Shown: positions 1 through 14,186, counted from the stretch's first letter. The stretch: DNA of 64,000 nucleotides from Prunus persica (GCF_000346465.2 NC_034009.1:42603897-42667896), one strand, 5' to 3'. Notes: a model not told the origin generated them from the letters alone. Numbers and translations are program-made.

Positions 1-3000
1 AATTAAGATTTACAGAAATAAAGGGGCAGTAAAGCATATGCATTTCGGTATAACTAAAGATTTGGATCAGTTCCCTTACCGAAAAACTTAAAATTTTGGA
101 TCACTTTCAGTTCCCAAATGAACTGGTAACAAAAGGGCAAGCTCATTTCTATTCAAAATTCACTTTTAAAGACCCAGAAAAACAAGTTGAGCAAAACCCA
201 TTTGAGATCAATCCACAACTTAACCAAAAATAGTGGCTACTTAAACTGCAATAGAGCCAAATGTAGCAAAAGTCAGAAGCAGTAGCAGAAGAAAAACAGT
301 ACCTTTTTAATTAGGGGAAGAGCAGAGGAGAGGTGATGGATAAAGGGAATAAACAGTAAGAAAAGCCAAGAAATTCTTGGACATCAGTATGAATCCATAG
401 CTAGACTTGCTTGTCTTGGTCTGCTTATGCCACAAACGCTTGTTCTACAGTGAGACTCCGATTACATCTCACTTGGGTCTCTTCCTCCCACTTTGCTCAA
501 TGCTTTAGCTTAGAGAGAGAGAGAGAGAGAGAGAGAGTTGAGAGAGTGAGGAGATTTTGTACCGATCCAATCACGACAGAGCTCGTGAAAATTGAATACT
601 ATGTATGATATGTAATATGAAAAAGAAATATACACAACTGTAGAGAGAAAGTATAAATATTAATTTATTTTATATAATCGTTCATAATAAATGCTGGGTT
701 ATATGATATCATATACATAGTGAACACGCTATGTCTTCTTACCATGCAGAGTGCACCGCCGCTGTAAATTCTCACTTTATTATTTTATGTCACAAATAAA
801 ACCCCAATTCCCACAATTCCACGTTAAATTCTGGTGGGAAGAGAAAGTGTGGCAACATGGTCTTCCACGAAAGAGACCTCTCCTTCCCCCTATTTTCGCT
901 CTACAATTTGGCATCACTAGTCTTTCTCTTTGGACTCGAAACTGGTTTGGTATGCGAAAAGTTTGGGACAAATTTAAAGGGTTATCTTCCTTTTTTACAT
1001 ACATATAATATTAACATTGAAATGTTATGAACGCGTGACAAATAAGTTTTTTTTCAGATGATCGTTATAAAATAGATGATTTATGACTTCGGTAAGTAAA
1101 TTTAAATTGTTGTGTGATCTTTACTTGTTGAATCAACTTTTAGACATTAAACAGATATGATTTCACTTTTAAAAATTCTTGTGAGAAAACACAGCTAATT
1201 TTCAAATTAAAGAAATGTTTTTTTTATACCAAAAAAACCTTGCCCTGAAAATGTTTTAAGACTATGGAATGGATGGGCTTTTTGGGAAGAGTCCCCACTC
1301 AATCTTCCAAAATCCAAAGAATTGAATTTCTCTTTATAGAAAGCAAAGGGAGGAATTTACTAGCTGACCTCCTCTGTGGCTCGTGTCCATCTAGGCTATG
1401 TGCAAAGGTAGATCTGAGCAGTCTGTGACCCTTAATTTAATAAGATTGTTTTATGGATCTACAAAATAAACTTTGACTTGCCGCTGATTTGCCGGACACT
1501 TAGCCCCCCTCAAATATTTATCTAATGCCTCTAAACAATCTTATAACTCATACCAACCTGTGCACTTGCTTCAGTTCTCACTAGCTCCACTCATTTAATA
1601 TTGTACACCAACGTAGAGAAACAAACTTTCATTGTATTTTGCGGACATGAATTTAGTTAAGTTAGTTAGAATGAATGTACTCTCTATTCTACATCCGAGT
1701 TCAAAATTCTTTATATAATTTAGATTAGTTTAAAGTAAATTATCATTTATATTTTAAAAAAATAAATTTCATTTTATTTTTTTGCAGAACTAAAACTTCA
1801 ATAATGCATACTAAATAGAAACAAATACGTCAACGAGATCTATTCTAGTAAAAAAATATTGTAATTTATAAACAAGTGGTCTCATGTCCAAACCTCCATG
1901 ACACATTGACAGTGTATGTGAGAAAATCTCCGTTCCCTTTAACTTTGCCCTAAATAAAAAAGTGCATCTTAATTACCCTGTTCAAGTCTTGTGTTTATGC
2001 ACTGAAATGCTTTTGTGGGGTTAAAAATGGCATAGTTGAAGGCAGATTTTCAACCTTAATTATTGCAGGGTTAACAAGCATCCAAAAGCTAAAAGGACAG
2101 ATACTGCTTTAACATAGATTTAACTAAGAATCGTAATCATAGCAGTAAATAAATAAATAAAAATGAAGAATAATAAAGTAAGAAATAAATAAATAACTAA
2201 TTAATTAATTCTCATTAATTAATTGGGTGAGCTCCCTTTGACAGGTAATTATACATTTTGTGGGGCCTTGGGTGTGAGAATATGGATGATTTGGGACAGA
2301 GAATCAGGGAAAGGGAATCCCTCTACAAATGGGGCAATTCTTCTCTTCTCTTCTCTTCTCTGCACTCTTTTAAAGAAAAATCCACATTCCACCACATCCT
2401 CAAGGTGATATTGGTAATTTCGCTTCCTCCAATTTGGTTCTAATGAGCCAATCACATTTCAGTTCCGTGACGTGGCGGCACGGGATTGGGTACCCTTGTG
2501 CACCTTGCCAGAGGAGATTGAACCCTTGAAATAAATTAATGGGCTTTTTTTTTTTTTCCTTCTTTTAAATATATGGAGGGGCTGACTGGGGACACATGCA
2601 TAATTTCGGAAAATATTAATATCCAAGGGAGTCAATTTCGGAAGTAAAAAGAAAAAAACAGGAGGTGAGGTGTGCGGCCCGCTTTGCCGCGTTACTCTGT
2701 GTCGGTGGGACTGGAGAGATGACGTGTCGGGCAGAGGTGGACAGGTGGGATATGAGAGATGTGTGCTTAACGCAGAGAATCACTGCCCCGAGTCACAAGT
2801 GTGAGCGGGCGTTGGCGCTGTGCGTTTTGTTTGTTTGTTGTGGCGGTGGGGCGAAAACACGGAATTGAAGAGACTGATGACCCACGGGAGTTTAAAAAAC
2901 GCTTAGACCAAAAAAAAACAAATAACAGTAAATGAAAGCGTTGTCAGGTAAGCGTACATAGCACAGGACGCGTTTTATTTCCTTGTCACGGACTGAGGGA

Positions 3001-6000
3001 TTAACTGCGAGTCGGCGTCCCTATCCTATCCATGACGGATTAGGTTATTAGGGTTTGCTTGGAATTATTCACAGGTTGTGAACCATTTTTTACATTGTGG
3101 TATATGAGAATTTTCATATGAACATTTTCTAATCGTCACGTGTGTGAGTTTTAATTGTCAGAACCGTCTATTTTAAGATTATCAGTTGTATAAGAAATTT
3201 AGTTATCTGTCTGCGGTCAAAATTATTTACCAAATTTTATATATCTATGCTACATTTGTTATACTATATCACCATGTTATATAGTGGGTTAAAATTTTAT
3301 GTAGCTATTGTTACCCCCTTTCCTAACTAGTATCACAAGTTTCTCTTTCGTTTCTTGGTTTGTTGTCCTATACGAATTGAATTTGTGTGGCATCATTTTT
3401 ACTTTTTGCCAACAACTCTTTGGTCAAGAAAGTTGTGTTGTTGAATTGGAAGAAAGAAATTCAAAACAAAAAAGGAAGAGCACTTTGAGCTCTTTAGCTT
3501 ATAATCAAATGTTGAATAGAAAGAAAAAAACAAGAAGCGTTACCTTTAAATATTTATTTATATGGGTTTGACATTGACATCTAGATTATGATAGCTTGAG
3601 GGGAATTGGATGCTCTTCGTGTCTTGATAAAGTTGGAGAAATATCAATATCTCTTCAAAGTTGCAACGATTCGTCAACATTTATTTTTGTTTTTATACGC
3701 CAACGAGGTCTAGTTAGTTATCAAAAGTAAAAAATTAGGTTTGAACTTTTATGACTAGTTATGTATGCATGAAAAATCTTCGTCCTTTTTAATTTAAACA
3801 ATCACTTGCCAATATAATATCGTATAGGTTGTGTAAGAAAACAAAATGATTCAGTACTTTTTTGGGTACTTTTTTTTTATACTGTATTTAAATTTAACAT
3901 TATTTATATACTGATGTCATGATTCAGTAATTTTGATGCAATAAAAAAGGAAGAAAAAAAGACAAACAATGTATAGAATACGACGATAATAAGCTGGGCA
4001 GTGGCCACCTTGCTCAATCCTTAATCCTCAATCCTCAATCCGCATGGCATGGCAGAAATGGGGCCCTAGCAGAAAGCAGCACCATGCTTTGCCTAAAATG
4101 CGTCCGTACCAAAATCTATACAATTTGTTCAATATTATTAATTGAAATCCATTTTGCATGATTGTCTAGTTCTAGCTTTAGTAGTAAACTTGTCCAAGGC
4201 TGCGGCCTTCCCTCTGCCACGGTGGGGTTGCTTTGCTCCCACTGAAAATTACTCATCATTTTATACTCAACGTTTTTGGATTGTGCCTACTCCATTCATA
4301 GATATTTGGTGGGGTTTTTTTTTTCTTTCCATATTTGTTAATGGAAAACATTTAACTCCTTAAATGAGTCATTTCTTCTTCAAATTACGTCTAAATTTGA
4401 CATGTTTTTATTAAATTATTTTTTATATTAGGATATTCAAACTTGAATTCAGAGTGATAAACACATTCGTTCTAGTCAATTTGACTAAATTCATATCTAT
4501 ATGAATTTATTTATTCTAAATTATGAAAAAAATGAAGTGGGGCGACACATACAATATTACTCATGAATTCATATTAAAAGAGATACCACCAAACTATATT
4601 AAAAATATTGATAATTGATTGTGTAATTCAATTCAGGGACAAAAAAACTACCTTAACTTCGAAGTTTAAACGCACATTTACACTAGTTTATATAATATTT
4701 GCCAAGTAATAATAAATGCATTCAAAATACAAAAAGTATCTTATCTTGATGATGACGATGTACTGTTTTCTGCTTAAATGAAGTAACATGGTTCCTATAA
4801 AAATAAAAAATAAAAAAAAACTTATGTCCAAACAAAAATTTAAAAACAAAAACAGAGTGTAGATCTTGTAGACTTGTAGGGGTCATAATTAATAACATTG
4901 ATAAAGGTGTTAATCATACACAAGTTTATGGTTAATTACCAATCCTAATGTTTGACTTCAATATTTTTAATTAATGACATTTTGAAAAGATTTTTTGGAT
5001 TGGACTGGATGGGCTGCTGTCCTTCGGTCAAAACATATCACGTGAGGTCGGTGTGTTTCCACATTAGCCAATTCACATCAACCATTTGACTTAAGTAGTA
5101 GGCAGAACCCCATCACAGCTATGTTTACATTGAAACAAACAAAAAAAAGCCACAGAAAAAAACGATTTTGCTATAATTATGGCTATAGTAGCAGTAATGA
5201 CAAAATAATCAGCCAAATGGTGGACCACCTAGGGTAATTACCATGGTCTTTACTTTAGTCTACCAAAAAATAAAAGTAAAAATTAAAAAGTCAACCATCC
5301 ACCATGCATTTACTTGTAAATTTGTAAAACTAAGTTCATATATGCAGATTTTTCAATAAGTATTTTATTTTAAAAATTTGTTAAAAATTTCTAATCTGAA
5401 CTTTGTATTGCATATATGTTGCACATTAAATCTACCAATACATCTAATGAATACAATCCAATGATCGATCGAGATTAAAAATATGTAATCAATTCTTAAT
5501 TTAAATACTTATTGAAGAATCTCTCAATTAATAAATTAATATTATTTGTAATTTGTTTCCATTATATATATTTTAGAGTGATGATTAGTGTGTGTGGTCA
5601 GTGAGTGTTACGTTATATGTCAAGAGGGCCATGATTTCATGATAAGATAACATACAAATCATCGAAAATGCTCAAAACGCGGTATTTTGAATATTTGTAG
5701 TTGTCGTTTTGAAAGGTAATTAATTATTGTGTTAACAAGATATTTGATTTGATGTTTATGTCGTCCTCCACTGGGGAAGATTCTCTGGGTATCGCTTATA
5801 TCCACCCATCTGTAAAGCACTAGCAGCATGCCAGCCATTATAATTAATTTTACTCGTCAAATTAATCAGTTCAAGACTAAAACTTACTTGCTTGAAGATT
5901 AATTTAACACTTGGGGTTTGATATATTTTCAATTGTAGCTTCTGTTAAAAGTTAGGGTTTGAGAACACCTCAAGGGTGGTCGGTTAATTATCATTCAGGC

Positions 6001-7192
6001 ACGGAGGGCACTATATTGTGTTCTCTTTATTTGTAATCCAAAAGGCGAAGTAAAATCATAAATCGAAAGAAAATTTATTTTACCAAGTATATAACACTAA
6101 TGTGGAGGGAAGAAAAAAAGGTTACATATTTTCACTTTTAATTCAATTTAACCACTATAGTTTAAACATGGGCATATGATTATATCCTGACAAAAGTCCA
6201 ACACAAGCCACTCAAAACTGAAATTTGATTAGACATGCCCCAACCCAGGCCTCACATCACTTGTCTTATTTTACAATATCTAAAGAGAATTCTTTCCACC
6301 CAAACCCAACTTATTTTTCATGTTCCATTAAAAACCCAACACCACTCTGATTAAAATTCCATTTTACCTACTTCTAATTATTAGTAGGCATTTCATTGAA
6401 GGAGCCCACCCCATCACCCCAACACAAACTTATCAATACTTGGTCATTTTCATGTCGACTATATGATGCTTTTGACAGCAAGCAATGTCTCGTTTGTATA
6501 CTTATAATCCCTTTCCTTATAAAAAGTAGACTAAAACCGCAAAAAAGTTTCAAGTGTCTCACTTTGAGAGCCATAAGAAATGAACCGCACAAAATTAATC
6601 ACAGCCATGGCAATATGGCATGTTGGAATGGATAAGCTTAAGCCCCACTGCATGTGATGGCTTTAAATGAGGGCACTTTGATTTCCCATCTTGGTGATTT
6701 GGATGATGAAGACATAGCCCCATGCTCAGCTTGAATTTGATCATGCATAATTCATGCACCATGTGACCTCTCCACATCACTTCTTGCTCATATATAGCTA
6801 GGTTCACTTCTATCTTGATTCCTTGATCTAAACATACAAAAGATTTGCAGTAATAAATAAAACTATTTTAAGATACAAACCACTTTAATAAGTCAAATTT
6901 GATTGGATAATGAAGGACTCGATCGCTTGATAACACTTTCGTTTTTCCCGTTCAATGTGTCATTTTTAAAGAAAGAGATATATAAAAGAACATAGAAAAT
7001 GATATAAAAAGGATGGGAGAATAACGGAAGCATGAAAAGAAGATGGAGGAATGAGGGTTAAAAGAACAATAACTCAATAAACAAGAAAGAGAAATATTTT
7101 AGTTTTCGTTCTATGTACTATTTCACGTAGATATTCTTCTTCTCATATATATTATTTTATTTTCACTATCTTTTCAAAAAAATAAAAGAATC
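1..7192. other. AT-rich intergenic DNA, no supported gene
   Basis: I see no coding exon that resembles a known family here; the open frames are short and uncorroborated. A (GA)n microsatellite lies at about 512-538. A possible splice donor read leftward (GTACTG near 301) could belong to the 5' UTR of a minus-strand gene off the left edge, but this is speculative. The stretch at 2460-2900 is richer in GC than its surroundings, without a recognisable product. Confidence 0.5.
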
Positions 7193-7330
7193 ATGTTAGG
7201 GAGACCAATTTTAGATACCAACTTGTGTATCATTTCTCTAATAGAGGTGGAGCCCACCAATACAATGGATCACACGCTCTATTAGAAAGATAGTACACAA
7301 GTTGGTATCTAAAGTTGATCTCCCTAGCAT
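7193..7330. mobile_element. Small MITE with long terminal inverted repeats (about 138 bp)
   Basis: The two ends are inverted copies of each other for about 50 bp: ATGTTAGGGAGACC at the left answers TGATCTCCCTAGCAT at the right, and the shared core includes TAGATACCAACTTGTGTA. The arms surround a loop of about 35 bp. The structure is that of a non-autonomous DNA transposon. I could not find a clean target-site duplication, so the superfamily is left open. Confidence 0.65.
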
Positions 7331-9708
7331 TTTCTTAAATTAAAATTGAAATTGTTATTAAAGGACGCTAATTTCAACGGTAGAACACTTTACGCTACAC
7401 ATATGGACAAAAATTGGAATCTTGCTTTCCTCTACCCTTCAATCGAAACAAGAAGATACAGTTGAGAGACGAATAGAAAAAAATTCGCAGGATTTTTTCT
7501 TGATGTACAATACAAATACAAAACATTTCTCATCACAGAAAAACGCCCAAGTTACGATACGACTTATTAGATGTCAACAATCGAATCTGCACTGCCTGGT
7601 ATCAATCACATTTTGGATCCACCTAAATACCCATCTAATCATGCAAGATAAACGGACAAAAGGACATATTGGATTGGGATCATTTTAGACGGAATTTTTT
7701 GCCACCACAAATTAAACCATGCAATGTCAATACCATTCTTTCATTGACCACCTACAAGTTTCTTTGCCTTGTGAATGCTACGTGAGTGATGCTGCTCACG
7801 TTGAGATTGGTAGCATAAATTGTTTTAGAGCAAAGGGTAGCAATCATGTCAAGTCAAATTATGTTTATTAAGGAACTATCGAGTATTAATCAATCTTAAT
7901 ATGTCTTGTCTATTTAATCATGAATAGAGATTAACCCGACTTGTTAGTTAAGTATCCTCAAGTGGCACATGTATCTGATTAAGATTTGTAATTTTTTTTA
8001 GTAGATAATCGAAGTGTGAGTAGATATATTTTTGTAACATGTTTGTATGGATCATTTGTGTTTTATGCTGAGGATTCTTGCATCACCTAACATGTCTATG
8101 TGGTGTGGTGTGGTGTGTATCGAATTCACCAAATTATAGAGCATATACAATCATTTTTTAAAATATATTTTAAATGACCATAATGCTTTATTATTGCTTC
8201 TACATATGTTATAATATGAATGGATTTAATACACTGTATAGGCGCACCGACTTGGTATATTATATACAATGACGTAGTCGTTATTTTTTTGTTGAAGTGA
8301 TATTTTAACTACTCTAATGTGCAAGGAAGAGAATCGAACTTGAGTATAAAAGGGCGGACACACTAACCTTACTCAACTAGCCTGACCCGCATTGCACAAT
8401 AATGTAGCAGTTGATTGTGTCATCTTCACTTGTTAATTTGGTATGGAATTCTTATATCCCGTTTAAAATTGTATCCAAAAAGCTGGACCGTCCATGCCCC
8501 AAGTTCATTGATAAGGGGCATGATCTTGTAGCCATAGTCACGTTACTCTCTGCTTAGCTAGTACTTGATTGTCGTGCTTACTTAAAATTCCAACTCAAAC
8601 CAAATCCTTTCTGCATTAATTACTTAACCAATTTTCATCTAACAGATGTCAACATTCTATACATTCAAAAATGGATGCAACTATCGACATTGAGACAAAA
8701 TTGAAATTGAGGAATTTAAAAATAAATAAATAAATAAAATTTTGACCTAGATAAATACCAAACAATATTATACGTGTTAAGAATTATTTTTCCTGTCAAC
8801 CAAACGAAGCACTGCAGTATTGTTCTTTGGTTGAGTTCCTGAATCTTGTACGTAAGCCAAGCCAAGGTCCATTACAGACAAACTGGAAGACAGAAAAACT
8901 GTAGGATCAAAAGCGATTTCCAAAAGCTAAAAAATACATGCATATTGCTTGTTTAAATATGAATCAGAAATCCTTTTCCGATACCCTACGTAGCTGTTTG
9001 ATTGTTTCTAGTCTTTTATTTTCTTGTAGGTCCATCAACAAACACAATTAATTTAACATCACTATTTTCTTCCCTTTTTTGTTTCTTGTTCATCCCAAAC
9101 TTGAGACATTTCAACAAAACGCATCAACCAAATTATAATTATAATTATTTAACAAAACAGCCCGTGATATAGCCTCACCAAGTTTTGTTTGATCAGTTGG
9201 GGGTTGAGATGAGTCTAATAAATTGCCCACTAGACTTCCATTCCATGGCATCTCAAAGAGAATAATCATTTGGTTGAGACTGAGAGTGGGACAGATATAA
9301 TAACCAAATTGTATTTGCACCAACCACTTGCGCCTTGGCCAATGTTATTATTATTATGAATGAGAAGGAAAGGGCAAAATTAACGGATAAATTAAGGACC
9401 ACTGTGATCACTGTATTATGGTATGAACGATCCACCAAAAATAGACTCTTTACAAGTCACTTATAGACTGTGGCTTATATTCATGTTCGTTACAGACAAT
9501 CCGTGATTAAAGGGTGTTGGTCATAAATTATGTGATTATTGTAGTTATAGGTGTTGTCATTAATTTTATGCCCCTTGTTCTAGTAGTTCTTTTAGCTTCA
9601 GGTTCTGCAATTAGTTCTCCAATGCTTCCAGATTTAAATCTGTTTGACATTAATATTAGTTAAAAACAAGTATGATCGTTTGAAATTAGCAAAAAATAAA
9701 AAAACATT
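7331..9708. other. Intergenic DNA, nothing recognised
   Basis: AT-rich sequence with no supported gene. A short stretch at 8325-8400 resembles the low-copy intergenic repeats seen at 36550 and 62345 in wording only (a run like GAATCGAACTTGAG), and I do not assign it. Confidence 0.4.
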
Positions 9709-9793
9709 TGGGGTGAGAGAGGCTCGAACTCTCGACCTCAGGATAACTCAGAAGCTATGAGACCTACGCGCTAGCCAACTGCGCCACCACCCC
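9709..9793 (-). tRNA. Elongator tRNA-Met(CAT), intron-containing
   Basis: Read on the minus strand the sequence begins GGGGTGGTGGCGCAGTTGG and ends CTCTCACCCC with an A discriminator, so the acceptor stem pairs. The D-arm box (GCGCAGTTGGCTAGCGC) and the T-arm box (GAGAGTTCGAGCCTCTC) are both intact, which supplies the internal A and B promoter boxes for RNA polymerase III. The anticodon CAT lies at 9757-9759. An intron of about 11 nt follows the base 3' of the anticodon, near 9745-9755; introns at this place are typical of plant elongator tRNA-Met and tRNA-Tyr. Nothing appears broken. Confidence 0.95.
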
Positions 9794-10100
9794 TCGATGT
9801 TATTTTCTGTCCAAAACATTCTAATTATTCGCTTCAACAGGTCAATCTAGACTCATCTTGATTTCAGCATATAAGCCCTTTTAGCCCAACGAACTTAGTT
9901 GAAAAGCACCAAAGTCAGCCCATAAAGTTGGTTACTGGGGCTATATAATTCTTGGTGCTATCTCTTCTATATTAATGGGCCTAATGGGCCTATTGGATTG
10001 CTTTTATCAAATAAATTTATTTTGACCCAAAAAGGTAACTTGATAATAAACTACTTATATAATTCATAAATTAAAAGGAATTTTAAGATCGTTATTGAAT

Positions 10101-10770
10101 ATGACTTGACGAAGGCATCAAAGAAATCTTGGGAAACTCTAGCCCCCTTTCTTCCAAAAAATATTTTTAGAGCCTTTTCCACTTTGAGGGGGGAGGAAGC
10201 CATTGTTCTTCCTCTCTCTCCCCTCTTCTCTTCCTCTCTTCCTCCTTTCACCTCTTCCCCCATTTTCAGAGACAAAGGGTTTTTCCTATTTGTCTTAGTT
10301 TTGTTATGATTTTCATCCAACCATTATAGGCGGCTGCGGCTCAGCGTCGGATCTTCACCTGCATTTCGGCGTCGGATCTCCACCACCATCTTTTTTGCAA
10401 TTTCTTTATGTTTGGAATAAGTTGCATAGACTCTTTGGGTTATCTGTATAGTTTTCACCTCTCATTTTGTGAGAGTTTTTCATCTCTCCTTTGTGAGAGC
10501 TTTTCATCTCTCCTTGGGGAGAGTTTTATTTGTATTGTTCTGGCTTAGTTTTTTCAAGCTTTATCTCTTTTCTATTATTCTAAGTTTGCAATCTTAGTTG
10601 GGATGCCTATGCCAGAGTTTCTTCGATCTTGCCTGATCGTTAGTGGAAACATACCTGATTTTCTTAATTTTGATATTAGACCGCTCCGTTATTGTAATGG
10701 CCCTTTGTGGCTAGTAACTTTTTTGGCTGAATTATGAATGCAATAATAGAATTTCTCAACAAAACAAAAA
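10101..10770 (+). mobile_element. Poly(A)-type non-LTR retroelement insertion with 16-bp target duplication
   Basis: The insertion is flanked by exact copies of AAGATCGTTATTGAAT at 10085-10100 and 10771-10786. Its right end is A-rich (after GAATTTCTC), as expected for target-primed reverse transcription. The last ~170 bp (from about 10600) recur at 59091-59320 with another poly(A) end and a different target duplication, so this is a dispersed family. The body starts with a pyrimidine-rich, untranslated-leader-like stretch (10200-10260). I see no reverse transcriptase, so it may be a 5'-truncated LINE, a long SINE or a retro-copied transcript mobilised in trans. Confidence 0.85.
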
Positions 10771-10786
10771 AAGATCGTTATTGAAT

Positions 10787-12028
10787 CAAAATTAAAAGGA
10801 CCCTAAACCTCCTTAGTACCAAAAAAAGTAATTATAGTGGAGTATTGGAATACAGCCACATGATAACTCATTCATATGTTATTCACTCATATTGTGTAAC
10901 ATGTGGACGGGTTATATCATATAACTATGTTGCAGTATCATATAATAATTTCTTCACAAAAAGAGATTGTTAACTACTATAAATTAATCTAATTTATAGA
11001 AAAAGGAAATCGAACTCAATGCAAAAGTACGAACATACTATCTTGACAAACTGGCTTAATCCAGGTCGTACTTTTAATTAATTTGAAGTATGTATAATTG
11101 AGAATGGTAGAGTGAGTTTGTATCCAAACAAAATCTTGAAATTATTGGGTCACAACGTTAATTCCTCCCAAAAACGTAGCGTTGGGCCCACTGTTATAGT
11201 TAGTTCATCTATAAAAAGGTTAGTGACATCCCAACTTGCCTAACCAGACTTTTCTGCTCCTATTAAGTTCGTTAGTCAGAAGAAAAAATTACATGCAACG
11301 AGGCGTTAAGGTCGACATGAGCAATGGTTTTGTGGGCTCTAATGACCTACATAGACAGTGTTTTGGATTAAAGTATTAAAATTTCATTGGATTTTCTTGT
11401 ATTATTTCTGATTTCAAGTAGCAATGATTCATAAAAAAACAACAATATAGAAGTCAAAAAATAAAAAATAAAAAATTGTTGCAAGTATTTATCTTGTTTA
11501 TGCATTAAATTTAAATCTATCAGGCATAGCCTCTTATTTTAGATTTTTATATATTGAAGTTTGAATTTATATAATTTATTTGTCATGAATGGGAAATTTT
11601 TAGTTAATTTGAATAAGTTAAATCTTGATTGAAAAATGAGAGTGAGTTTAGCACTTAAGTGAAAAAACATATATTTGAAACTTGTTGGAAGCACTTTGTG
11701 GTCAGGGATAAGCCAAACTCCGAGTATGGATTAATTCCACTTTACGAGTGTGGGGACACCTCATGATATTTACAAAAAAAAAAAAACATATTATATATAT
11801 AGGGGCCCTGGTCAATCTGTTAGTAGAATAATTGAACAAGAAAACCCTTATTTATTTATTTTATATATATATATAAATACAAACAAGAAAACCCATTTTA
11901 TTTCTATATAAAAATAAAAATAAATTTTTTTTATAAAAAAAACCCTATTTTAACTCCTACGGTACTTATCAATTTAGCAATTTAAGAGTAAGGGTATTCG
12001 GGTAATTTTGGCAATCAAATAAAACCCT
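10787..12028. other. Intergenic DNA, nothing recognised
   Basis: AT-rich sequence without a gene. Short TA-rich runs occur near 11795 and 11860. Confidence 0.4.
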
Positions 12029-13049
12029 TAGGGGTCGTTTGGTACACAGGCTTGGCTTGGACTGGCTTGGACTAAATTTAGTACCATGTTTGTTTCATTT
12101 AATTCTAGTCTTAGATGGGATTGCTAATACCGGGCCCACCAAAAACACCTCCTTAGGAGGGGACTACTAATCCCATGTAGAAAGGGAGGATTAGCTAGTC
12201 CTATATTTACCAATGTATGAGATGCATATATTATATTGTAATACTAGTAACATATATTACTATTATTATTATTATTACATACACATATACTATAATGTAC
12301 ATATATACATGTATATACACATATACAAGTATATATATATACACATATATACATATATAATATAGTATAAATACATATAGATATATACACATATATTATT
12401 ATTATAATATACTCATATACACATACATATTAATATTATAATAATAGCATACATGTATACATGTATATATGTAATATATATTATATTATATATTAATGTA
12501 CATATATACACATATATACATGTATATATATAAACACATATATACATATATAATATATAAATACATATATATTACGTATATACACGTATATATGTAATAT
12601 ATATTATTATAATACATGTATATAAGTATATATACATATATGTGTATATATTATACCCATGTATGTATTATAATATACATATACACACGTATATAGACAT
12701 ATACATTATATATTTATACTATATGTATATATATATATATTATAATATACATATATACACGTATATACATGTATATTATTATTATAACATACCCATATAT
12801 ATTATCTATTATAATATACATATGTATATGTATATGTATTATACCCATGTATATATTATAATATATAGATACACCTATATACATATATATTATATACATG
12901 TATATATGTATATATATATGTATATTATAATATATAATATATATACATATATTATACATATATTATATATACATATGTATTTTATAATATATATAATATA
13001 TGTATATATACATACATATATAATATACATATATATACGTATATATGTA

Positions 13050-13080
<31 letters not shown>

Positions 13081-13454
13081 ACATACCCATATATATTATA
13101 TATTATAATATACATACATATATATAAATATATGTATATGTATTATACCCATGTATATTATAATATGCATATATACACCTATATACACTTATATATATGT
13201 ATGTACGTTTATATTATTTAAAATATATAATATTATTATAATATACTTATATACATGTATATACATATATATTATAAAATACATATATACATATATATAG
13301 ATATTTTTGAAAAAATAAAAAAATTATAGTCCTAGTCCAAGTATACACCAAACGCAGGATAAGTGTTATCCAACTTAGACCAAGCCAAGCCAAGCCAAGC
13401 CAGTCCCTAAGCATAGTCCATGCCAAGACAGTCCTGTGTACCAAACGAGCCCTA
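12029..13454. mobile_element. TIR element (hAT-like) with a microsatellite-expanded interior
   Basis: The outer 22 bp are inverted repeats with one mismatch: TAGGGGTCGTTTGG at the left against CCAAACGAGCCCTA at the right, continuing through TACACAGG. The next sequence on both sides repeats GGCTTGG/CCAAGCC motifs, so the inverted similarity goes deeper. Ends of the form TAGGG-TCGTTTGG are common in plant hAT-type MITEs. No clean 8-bp target duplication could be read. Most of the interior is the TA/CA low-complexity tract annotated separately. Confidence 0.7.
12215..13310. repeat. About 1.1 kb of TATACA/TATATG-type low-complexity repeat
   Basis: An almost continuous field of alternating ATACAT, TATATG and TATTAT words, with ATT trinucleotide runs near 12257 and 13053. 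Phrases such as TATACCCATGTATATTATAATAT recur in part several times, pointing to higher-order duplication. It gives long Tyr/Ile-rich open frames on both strands that are not genes. It probably expanded inside the surrounding TIR element. Confidence 0.9.
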
Positions 13455-13820
13455 ATTCTTTTCCCCTTCACTGTCATAGACGCTCACCTTCCTCTCCGAC
13501 TCTCTGTATTCTATCTCCCTTTCTCCATCTCTCTCTACATTGCCGCCGGCGGCCAGATTTCAGCTTCTTCTCTTGTCCTATGTGCTTTGCCCTTTTTCTA
13601 CGCTCGCTCTGTAGCTGTAGAAGTGTTTCATCAATTGATAGCAATTTATTGTACTGAATGAGAGAGAAAGCTTTGATCAAAGATGTTTTATTTATTTGTT
13701 TTCTTCGACTCCTTGTAAGATTTTTTTAGCCAATTTTTGTGTGTTTACATGCTGTGTCTGAGCACTTTTGGAAAGCACGAACGAGCAAAAACTCAATGCT
13801 AATTGCAAAAACACGACACA

Positions 13821-14060
13821 TTGCTATTCAGCTGATGTATACTGAACCAGACCACAAGTTGTTGTAGCAATCAATACAATATAACACTGTTGCTAATTAT
13901 AAACAATTTCAAAAAAAATCCATCTAACCATCGCATTAATTCAAAGGTTATTAATGAAAAAAATGTGAACTTAAGAGTCACAGAGGAAAGCACCAAACAG
14001 ATTAAAAAAGGGGCTGCTATGAAAATTTATTTAAGCACACCAGGGGAGGCTTTCAACATC
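13821..14060 (-). repeat. Inverted copy of part of MED18 intron 2
   Basis: About 240 bp matching 16315-16555 in reverse complement, running from TGCTATTCAGCTGAT to GCTTTCAACATC, with scattered substitutions and small indels. The second copy lies wholly inside intron 2 of MED18. Either a fragment of that intron was copied upstream, or both are members of a dispersed repeat. Confidence 0.85.
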
Positions 14061-14186
14061 TATTTAAGCACATGCTAAGGGTAAAAAAATTTGAATTCGT
14101 GTGCTAACACTAGACTGACGTCAGCTCCCCTTCGGGCTCGAGTTCGGGCCAAATTTGTCTTCAGGCCAGCCCGACTTCGTGAGACC

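Noticed and set aside
6374..6807. Overlapping 70-79-residue frames on both strands
   Set aside because: Mutually antisense, no conserved motif; I also looked for microRNA sequences here and recognised none.
12642..13127. 161-residue open frame rich in Tyr and Ile
   Set aside because: It is a translation of the TATACA low-complexity tract; both strands give similar meaningless frames.
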